DNA of 28,636 bases, taken from positions 1 to 28,636 of the forward strand of contig JAEDMB010000005.1 of NCBI GenBank assembly GCA_016303235.1, read 5' to 3'. The notes under the pieces are model-generated. The model did not search any database and was not told where the DNA came from. It saw only the letters and a list, made by a program, of their open reading frames with translations. Below are positions 24,060-28,636 of this stretch, one piece after another (position 1 is the first letter of the stretch; each line of letters begins with the position of its first letter). Both the position numbers and the translations under genes were made by a program. Source of the DNA: Oscillospiraceae bacterium. GTDB lineage: Bacteria; Bacillota; Clostridia; Oscillospirales; Ruminococcaceae.

Positions 24060-25046
24060 TTATTTTTTTTCCTTTTCAACAAAATCCGGATTTATTTTGC
24101 ATACAAATTCGTATTTGAGGCAGAGAAACTCTTTTAATAACAGCATAAATGAATAGAGTACGGCACGGTTTTCAAATTCCGGACGTTCAGCAGGCATAGG
24201 CTGATATTGCATTTCAGTAAATATTTTTTCAAGATTTTCAATAAGATTTCTGACATCATTTTTTTCATGGTATTCAACAGCGGTTTTTTTTAGAAAATCA
24301 GATATTATGAGAGCCTGTTCGGGTGGAGTATTCATTCTGATAATGCTTTTGTACATTTCATACAGTATACTGCACTGCTTTTTACGCATTTCAAGATATT
24401 CAATATCATATGTCTGAGGATTTTTAAGACTGTTGTCGTAGTTTTCACGTGCAGTTTTCTGAGCTTCAAACATAAGGGAATCAAGTTTTTTGAAACAGTC
24501 ACCGCTGTAATCAGATTTATCAGCAGAAAGAATCCTTACTGACATTCTTTCAAGAACAGCTTTTATTTCCGAGTCAAGATTTTCACGGCAGACTGACATT
24601 TTTTCATTATCCTTATGGAGGTGCATATTTACAAGCATACCTGTTCCCGCACCGATTGCAAAAAGAAGAAATTCATTGATTATAAGCATAATATCTGTAC
24701 TTTTTTCGGATATAAGATGCGTTACAAGAACAGATACAGGAACGATTGCAATTTTCCAGTCCATTATAAAGCATATATTTACAAATATAAAAAGATATAC
24801 TCCGAATGAAAGTGCATTGTAGCCCATAAGCTTAAAGCATATCACAGATACTGCAAACGCAAAGAAAAAAGCGTACAGTCTTTTAAGAGCAGTTTTAAGA
24901 GTTTCCCTTTTTGTGTCCTGAATACTTAATACTGTCAGAAGTCCGGCTGTCAGTCCGTATTTAAGATTAAGAAGTGTGGATATAATTATTGCCACAACGC
25001 ACCCGAGTGAAATTTTAGCAGAATTGAATAATATGGATTTTTTCAA
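24060..25046 (-). CDS. Aromatic-acid-exporter (ArAE/FUSC) family membrane protein, TTG start
   Basis: 328 residues. The N-terminal half has about six hydrophobic segments up to residue 145 (AKISLGCVVAIIISTLLNL, YAFFFAFAVSVICF, FGVYLFIFVNICFI and others), including the family-typical YGLTAGLLTVLSIQDTKRETLKTALKR. The C-terminal half (about 150-328) is a helical cytoplasmic domain seen in Gram-positive ArAE proteins. It is the full-length relative of the small protein at 5983-6501. Initiation is at TTG (25044-25046) after AAAGGAGA; no ATG is nearby. A terminator-like hairpin sits just upstream, so expression may depend on readthrough from the S26-like gene. Substrate unknown. Confidence 0.85.
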   Translation of the reverse strand: MKKSILFNSAKISLGCVVAIIISTLLNLKYGLTAGLLTVLSIQDTKRETLKTALKRLYAFFFAFAVSVICFKLMGYNALSFGVYLFIFVNICFIMDWKIAIVPVSVLVTHLISEKSTDIMLIINEFLLFAIGAGTGMLVNMHLHKDNEKMSVCRENLDSEIKAVLERMSVRILSADKSDYSGDCFKKLDSLMFEAQKTARENYDNSLKNPQTYDIEYLEMRKKQCSILYEMYKSIIRMNTPPEQALIISDFLKKTAVEYHEKNDVRNLIENLEKIFTEMQYQPMPAERPEFENRAVLYSFMLLLKEFLCLKYEFVCKINPDFVEKEKK

Positions 25047-25071
25047 AATATAAATCTCCTTTATTATAAAA

Positions 25072-25094
25072 GACGGTCTGTTTTGCAGACCGCC
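25072..25094 (-). terminator. Hairpin terminator between S26-like gene and ArAE gene
   Basis: On the minus strand GGCGGTCTG, loop CAAAA minus shared bases, then CAGACCGTC, followed by TTTTATAAT. The stem is about 9 bp with one G-U pair. It lies immediately after the S26-like gene and only 25 nt before the ArAE start, so it may act as an attenuating terminator within an operon. Confidence 0.7.
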
Positions 25095-25104
25095 TTATAA
25101 ATTT

Positions 25105-26217
25105 TTAAAGTTTATTTTTTTCGTCCTCGATTAGCTGAAGGAGGTCGTCAACAGACATATTGCTGACATTTTTCTTTTTTGCGTTGTTTTCGGATTTCTT
25201 GATAATATCTCCGATATCAGGAGTAGTTGACTTTCTCGGAGCAACAGGCTTCGGAGCAGTTTTTTTGACAACCGGCTTTTCAGTTTCAGCAGAATGTTTC
25301 TGCATTTCCTCACGGAGAGTATCAGCAGGAGTTTTTTCGTGTGAGATATTTTTCGGAGCAGAGAACATTTCTGTAACATCAACCTGATTTTTCTTCTGAG
25401 CCTCAAGCTTTGCAGTATTTTCAGCCTCTCTTAAAGCCTTGAACTGCATAGTTCTTTCCTTTTCTTTCTGATAGGGTGAATTTGGATTTACTTCCTTATG
25501 GCTGAAATGTTCGGCGATAGACTGTTTTTTGCGTTCAAGCTCATCAGTAGTATAATCCTGAGGAGTGGGGTCAACGAAAAGCGGAGTTTCCTTTATATCG
25601 CTTGCCTTGAAAGTCGGGGCAGGATTTGGCTTTGAATGTTTTTCTTCCGGAATATTATCTTCTTCATCTTCTTCATCGTCCTTTGAAGATGCGATTTTTG
25701 CTATAAGGAATATTACAAGAATAATGCTCGGCAGTATAAGCTGAATAATAATTCCCTTTATGTTAAGGGTGAAATTAATCCAGCGTCCGAGATTTATATT
25801 CTGCGGATAGCCTGTGCAGAGAGCAAGAATATTTTCTCTTGGTATAAAATCCGTAACGGAATTGTCGTCCTGAGCGTTTGCCGTTGAAAGATAGTAAACT
25901 TCCGAACCGTCTGATTCATTGGCAACAGTTTTATAGACTGTCCTTATAATAACTTCATCGCTTTCATTGAGATGGCAGAGAATAATATCGCCCTGTTTGA
26001 TTTCAAGACCGTCAGCTTCCTTTGAAATTAGGGCAGTGCCCTGGGGGAGAAGATTTCCCATATCCTGATTGTTCAGAAGATAAATATAATATCCGAATAC
26101 ATTGGGGGAATGTTTCTGATTGAACATAATGTTTACAGCAAGGGAAAGTGCAATGAATATTATACATATGATAGTTATAAAAAATTTAAGTACAGAAAAG
26201 CCTTTTTTATTTTCCAA
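25105..26217 (-). CDS. Signal-peptidase-I-like (S26 fold) membrane protein lacking catalytic residues, with long charged tail
   Basis: 370 residues from the TTG start I prefer at 26215-26217. A membrane helix (about 10-31) is followed by an external domain (about 40-145) with the order of an S26B/SipW-type signal peptidase: LLPQGTALISKE...IKQGDIILC, then VIIRTVYKT and YYLSTANAQDD. The usual Ser-Met of SGSMEP is replaced (NNQDMGNLLP), and the expected His of the IIHRI motif is Arg-Thr (VIIRTV), so it should be inactive. A second helix (about 155-177) leads to a 190-residue charged, Pro/Lys/Glu-rich cytoplasmic tail, probably disordered, ending in a conserved-looking short helix MSVDDLLQLIEDEKNKL. 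The promoter overlaps the upstream ATG at 26286, which rules that start out. Function unknown. Confidence 0.7.
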   Translation of the reverse strand: MENKKGFSVLKFFITIICIIFIALSLAVNIMFNQKHSPNVFGYYIYLLNNQDMGNLLPQGTALISKEADGLEIKQGDIILCHLNESDEVIIRTVYKTVANESDGSEVYYLSTANAQDDNSVTDFIPRENILALCTGYPQNINLGRWINFTLNIKGIIIQLILPSIILVIFLIAKIASSKDDEEDEEDNIPEEKHSKPNPAPTFKASDIKETPLFVDPTPQDYTTDELERKKQSIAEHFSHKEVNPNSPYQKEKERTMQFKALREAENTAKLEAQKKNQVDVTEMFSAPKNISHEKTPADTLREEMQKHSAETEKPVVKKTAPKPVAPRKSTTPDIGDIIKKSENNAKKKNVSNMSVDDLLQLIEDEKNKL

Positions 26218-26253
26218 ATTAATCAAATCCTTTCGTAAAATATTGTTTAAACC

Positions 26254-26282
26254 ATTATAACACAGATTCTCACAAAATACAA
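26254..26282 (-). promoter_or_regulatory. Predicted sigma-A promoter for the S26-like gene
   Basis: Minus strand TTGTAT (26277-26282), 17-nt spacer, TATAAT (26254-26259) with a TG extension. Transcription would begin near 26247, upstream of GAAAGGA and the TTG start but downstream of the alternative ATG at 26286, so this promoter decides the start codon. Confidence 0.7.
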
Positions 26283-26323
26283 ACATTTTTTAAAAATAAT
26301 TTTTTAAAAAAATAAGAAACAGC

Positions 26324-26349
26324 AAATCCGTAACAAAAAACACGGATTT
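26324..26349. other. Short hairpin in the divergent S26-like/dpaA intergenic region
   Basis: AAATCCGT (26324-26331) and ACGGATTT (26342-26349) form an 8-bp dyad with a 10-nt A-rich loop. It lies between the two divergent genes, so it is not an obvious terminator. It could be an operator or an antisense stop. The rest of 26283-26418 is AT-rich with a small dyad AATAAC-T-GTTATT at 26390-26402. Confidence 0.45.
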
Positions 26350-26360
26350 TACATAATATA
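26333..26360 (+). promoter_or_regulatory. Candidate sigma-K type sporulation promoter for dpaAB
   Basis: AC at 26333-26334, 17-nt gap, then CATAATATA (26352-26360), which fits the sigma-K -10 CATAnnnTA. The dpa genes of Bacillus are transcribed by mother-cell sigma-K, so this would be expected. The region is AT-rich and the -35 is only two bases, so chance matches are likely. Confidence 0.3.
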
Positions 26361-26418
26361 TAGCAGATACCCGATTTATAAAAACTGATAATAACTGTTA
26401 TTTGAATGGAGAATATTT

Positions 26419-27282
26419 ATGAATAAAAAAAGTATTCTTATAGCGGGCGGTGATTTAAGGCAGATTTACTGCGGAAAATATCTTGCTGAAAATTTTGATG
26501 TAAGCTTTGCGGGATTTGAAAGACAATATATACCGGATAATCTTAAAATATTTTCTGAATATAAAAATCCTGAATGTATTTTTGATTTTGCTGTATTTCC
26601 TGTTCCGCCTTTAAAGGACGGAAAATATATAAATACACCTTTTTCCGAAAGTCTGCTTATGCCTGAAAGCATTAAAAATCATATTAACGAAAATACTGTT
26701 ATATTCTGCGGAAAGGCAGATGACAGTTTCAGAAATCTTTTCGGCGGAAATGAAGTTTATGACTATATGGAAAGAGATGAGCTTAATATACTTAATGCAG
26801 TTCCGACAGCGGAAGGAGCTGTATATATTGCAATAGAGGAACTTCCTGTTACTCTGAGCAACAGTAAAATCCTTATAACAGGATTCGGCAGAATAGGAAA
26901 GATTCTTGCGGAAATTTTAAAGGGATTCGGAGCAGATATAACTGTTATGACAAAAAGCTTCAGAAGTATGGCATGGGCTAAGGCTATGAATTTTAAAGTA
27001 TGCAGTAAATCTGATATAGATTCATCATACAATCTTATATTCAATACTGCTCCCGTGCTTATATTTGACCGTGATACTCTCAAAAAGCTCGGAGATGAAA
27101 CAATACTGATAGATTTGGCATCAAAGCCGGGGGGAGTTGATTTCAAATCAGCCGGAGAACTCGGAATAAAAGCTATATGGGCATTAGGTATTCCTGGGAA
27201 AACTGCTCCCGTTACAGCAGGGGAAATAGTTGCTGAAACTATTGAGAATATCATAAAGGAAAGGAGTGACAGTTATGACTGA
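26419..27282 (+). CDS. dpaA: Dipicolinate synthase subunit A (SpoVFA)
   Basis: 287 residues. With DpaB it oxidises the dihydrodipicolinate-pathway intermediate to dipicolinic acid, the spore-core chelator, in the mother cell. The N-terminal half shows ILIAGGDLRQIYCGKYLAE, and the C-terminal half has a Rossmann dinucleotide motif ILITGFGRIGKILAEIL (about 151-167) followed by FRSMAWAKAM and a TAPVTAG stretch near the end, as in SpoVFA. Length matches the family. A TGGAGA ribosome site precedes ATG. It overlaps dpaB by 8 nt. Its presence implies at least remnants of a sporulation programme. Confidence 0.93.
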   Translation: MNKKSILIAGGDLRQIYCGKYLAENFDVSFAGFERQYIPDNLKIFSEYKNPECIFDFAVFPVPPLKDGKYINTPFSESLLMPESIKNHINENTVIFCGKADDSFRNLFGGNEVYDYMERDELNILNAVPTAEGAVYIAIEELPVTLSNSKILITGFGRIGKILAEILKGFGADITVMTKSFRSMAWAKAMNFKVCSKSDIDSSYNLIFNTAPVLIFDRDTLKKLGDETILIDLASKPGGVDFKSAGELGIKAIWALGIPGKTAPVTAGEIVAETIENIIKERSDSYD

Positions 27283-27856
27283 TTTTTCAGGACTTAAAAT
27301 AGGCTATGCCGTAACAGGTTCATTCTGTACCTTTGAAAAGTCATTTAAACAGGCGGAAATTCTTCGGGAAATGGGTGCGGAGCTTATTCCCGTAATGTCG
27401 GAAAATGCCTCGTCAATATCAACACGTTTCGGAAGTGCTGAAGATAATCTGAAAAAATTTGAAAATATATGCGGTTGCAAGGTTATAACTACTATTGCTG
27501 ATGCTGAACCGATAGGGCCTAAAAGCCTTACTGATATTATGATAGTAGCTCCCTGTACATCAAATACGGCTTCAAAGCTTGCAAACAGCATTACTGACAG
27601 TACAGTTACCATGGCAGTAAAATCTCATCTTAGGAGCGGTAAGCCGGTAGTTCTTGCGATAGCCTCAAATGATTCGCTTATGGGAAGTGCTAAAAATCTC
27701 GGAATTTTATTCAATATGAAAAACTATTATTTTGTCCCTATGCGTCAGGACGATTATGTAAAAAAGCCGTCATCGCTTGTAGCAGAATTTTCAATGATTC
27801 CTCAGGCGGTTGAATCTGCATTAAAGGGCATACAGTTAAGACCTATTATATATTAA
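27275..27856 (+). CDS. dpaB: Dipicolinate synthase subunit B (SpoVFB)
   Basis: 193 residues with flavoprotein-family (phosphopantothenoylcysteine-decarboxylase-like) features: LKIGYAVTGSFCTFEKSF at the start, the conserved IVAPCTSNTASKLANSITD, and PVVLAIASNDSLMGSAKNLG. Together with DpaA it forms dipicolinate synthase. I place the start at ATG 27275, 8 nt after AAGGAG (27261-27266), in preference to the in-frame GTG at 27266 that lies in the ribosome site. It overlaps dpaA by 8 nt. A strong hairpin begins 6 nt after its stop. It is convergent with, and overlaps by 21 nt, the small basic ORF on the minus strand. Confidence 0.93.
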   Translation: MTDFSGLKIGYAVTGSFCTFEKSFKQAEILREMGAELIPVMSENASSISTRFGSAEDNLKKFENICGCKVITTIADAEPIGPKSLTDIMIVAPCTSNTASKLANSITDSTVTMAVKSHLRSGKPVVLAIASNDSLMGSAKNLGILFNMKNYYFVPMRQDDYVKKPSSLVAEFSMIPQAVESALKGIQLRPIIY

Positions 27857-28027
27857 AAAAAGCTCCGCAGAGGAATCAAAATCTCTGCGGAGTTTCTTTC
27901 TGTTGTATGCCTTTTTGTTTTCGGATTTGCGTGTTGCGGGATTCATATTCCATAAATTACGCTTTTCCCTGTCGATTTCACGTTTCTGCTTTTTTGACAT
28001 TTTTTCATAAGGTACAAAATTTTTCAT
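27836..28027 (-). CDS. Small basic conserved-looking protein whose ORF spans a terminator
   Basis: 63 codons, rich in Lys, Arg and Asn, with no membrane segment. The pattern MKNFVPYEKMSKKQKREID, then NPATRKSENKKAYNRKK, resembles a small uncharacterised protein I remember from many Bacillota, often with NPVTRKxxNxKAYNRKK. A strong GGAGGAG ribosome site sits in the end of the upstream GNAT gene, whose stop is 8 nt before this ATG, so the two are an operon. The hairpin of the terminator encodes residues 46-55 (LRRDFDSSAE) and the T-run residues 55-57. The stop codon comes after it, overlapping the end of dpaB. mRNA ending at this terminator would have no stop codon. Whether the C-terminal residues matter is unknown. 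Function not known. Confidence 0.7.
   Translation of the reverse strand: MKNFVPYEKMSKKQKREIDREKRNLWNMNPATRKSENKKAYNRKKLRRDFDSSAELFLIYNRS
27855..27899. terminator. Bidirectional terminator between dpaB and the minus-strand basic ORF
   Basis: A perfect 10-bp stem CTCCGCAGAG (27863-27872) and CTCTGCGGAG (27883-27892) with a 10-nt loop. On the plus strand TTTCTTT follows; on the minus strand a run of seven T (27855-27861 complement) follows. It therefore suits termination in both directions. On the minus strand it lies inside the reading frame of the small basic ORF (residues 46-57). Confidence 0.88.
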
Positions 28028-28034
28028 AATAATA

Positions 28035-28496
28035 TTACTCCTCCATATTTTTAAGATTTAATTTGAAATAAACCATATCTTTAAGCAGAATTCCACATTC
28101 ATAAATCGGGTGGTTATAATTTTCAGTAAAGAAATTTTTTATTCTGTGAGATTCAGTAAATCCGCATTTTTTATAAAAGGGTACAGTTAAAGGACTGTCA
28201 CCTGTTCCGACCTGTAAAATATCATAATTATTTTTATATCTTTTAATAACATACTCAATCATAGCTTTGCCATACCCATTTCTATGATATTCGGGATTTA
28301 CAGCTATATTTTTTATTTCAATTGTTTTATCTTTTTCTTTTGTAATAACGCATACTGCTTTAACTCCGTTATCATCAAGAATGAACATTGTACCACGTTC
28401 AAGATAGCGGTCTATCATATCTTCCTGTTCATCTGCAAGTAACAGTAAATCAAGATACTGCTTTTTGTTTTCTTTTATTTCATAAATTTCATACAT
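28035..28496 (-). CDS. GNAT-family N-acetyltransferase
   Basis: 153 residues. The acetyl-CoA binding motif A is clear: IKNIAVNPEYHRNGYGKAMIEYV, with the R/Q-x-x-G-x-G/A loop HRNGYGKA. A preceding beta segment (TMFILDDNGVKAVCVI) and the following FYKKCGFTES helix-turn are typical of small GNAT acetyltransferases. I choose ATG 28494-28496 (MYEIYEIKEN), 9 nt after GGAG; the longer frame to 28532 lacks a ribosome site and lies in the dyad-rich element. Substrate cannot be read. It is followed 8 nt later by the small basic ORF. Confidence 0.88.
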   Translation of the reverse strand: MYEIYEIKENKKQYLDLLLLADEQEDMIDRYLERGTMFILDDNGVKAVCVITKEKDKTIEIKNIAVNPEYHRNGYGKAMIEYVIKRYKNNYDILQVGTGDSPLTVPFYKKCGFTESHRIKNFFTENYNHPIYECGILLKDMVYFKLNLKNMEE

Positions 28497-28530
28497 TTTT
28501 ATTTTCTCCAAAGAATAAAAGTTTTCGGTC

Positions 28531-28578
28531 AAGCCTTTTTCAAAAGGCTTGCAGTGGTTCGGGGACAGAGTCCCCGAA
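28531..28578. repeat. Double-dyad, REP-like intergenic element
   Basis: Two inverted repeats side by side: AAGCCTTTT/AAAAGGCTT (28531-28550) and TTCGGGGAC/GTCCCCGAA (28558-28578). The layout (AAGCCTTTTTCAAAAGGCTT, then GCAG-GGTTCGGGG...CCCCGAA) resembles a short repeat I associate with Ruminococcus and relatives; no second copy is in this window, so its repeat status is unverified. It lies between the GNAT gene and the end of an upstream minus-strand gene, and its second hairpin could also terminate that gene. Confidence 0.5.
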
Positions 28579-28582
28579 AATA

Positions 28583-28636
28583 TTACTCGATACCCGCCTT
28601 GAAATTATAAATCGGTTTAATAATATCATCAACAGT
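28583..28636 (-). CDS. C-terminal end of an unidentified minus-strand gene
   Basis: The minus strand holds 17 codons and TAA running off the window edge (TVDDIIKPIYNFKAGIE). The KPIYNFKAG ending resembles the C-terminus of short RtcB-type RNA ligases, but 17 residues are too few to identify it. The stop is followed by the TTCGGGGAC dyad, a likely terminator. Confidence 0.45.
   Translation of the reverse strand, partial: TVDDIIKPIYNFKAGIE

Noticed and set aside
26218..26286. Longer S26-like start at 26286
   Set aside because: The ATG precedes the predicted -35 box, so it would not be in the mRNA.
26763..27254. Open reading frame of 163 codons antisense to dpaA
   Set aside because: Antisense shadow; low-complexity Ser/Ile-rich product and no ribosome site.

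Overview
The window reads as AT-rich chromosomal DNA from a Gram-positive, anaerobic, fibre-degrading member of the Bacillota, most likely a Ruminococcus-like Oscillospiraceae. The main reasons are two secreted glycoside hydrolases (GH26 and GH9) with ruminococcal-type C-terminal dockerins, a Clostridia-style fab/acc cluster, a cysteine T-box leader, an RlmH/WalJ pair, BspA-like leucine-rich-repeat surface proteins and a dipicolinate synthase pair (spore chemistry). The species cannot be fixed from sequence reading alone. No rRNA, tRNA, CRISPR array, transposase, integrase or phage gene was seen.

Layout. (1) 1-5040, + strand: end of a fatty-acid operon, 'fabF-accB-fabZ-accC-accD-accA-acpP, closed by a terminator. 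It makes malonyl-CoA (AccABCD), carries the chain (ACP), condenses (FabF) and dehydrates (FabZ). (2) 5046-9187, + strand: a consensus promoter and a cysteine-specific T-box drive cysE, a small FUSC/ArAE-like membrane protein, cysS, a WalJ-like metallo-beta-lactamase-fold protein and rlmH. These are packed so tightly that all five may answer to uncharged tRNA-Cys. (3) 9215-13727, + strand: a promoter followed by a two-gene cellulosomal unit, a GH26 mannanase and a GH9-CBM3c cellulase with near-identical dockerins. (4) 13754-18660: a mixed stretch with an unknown two-TM protein, a histidine phosphatase, a 50-residue FeoB-associated Cys-rich peptide (- strand), a YbaK-type deacylase, a lone sugar-phosphate transferase (- strand), a NYN-domain protein with an unrecognised N-terminal half, and an HPr-like phosphocarrier lacking the regulatory serine. 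(5) 18664-24029, - strand: glmS followed by two membrane-anchored LRR_5 proteins. (6) 24060-26282, - strand: an ArAE-type membrane protein behind a degenerate signal-peptidase-like membrane protein. (7) 26419-27856, + strand: dpaA-dpaB. (8) 27836-28636, - strand: a GNAT acetyltransferase, a small basic protein whose reading frame runs through a transcription terminator, a dyad-rich repeat-like element and the last 17 codons of another gene.

Most of the window is ordinary housekeeping. The parts most worth a second look are the small basic ORF containing an in-frame bidirectional terminator (the architecture of ArfA/BrfA-type ribosome-rescue genes), the signal-peptidase-fold protein lacking catalytic residues, the T-box operon with an embedded membrane protein and downstream rlmH, the HPr with Lys at position 46, and the NYN protein. 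I did not find a clear multi-gene novel defence or mobile system.
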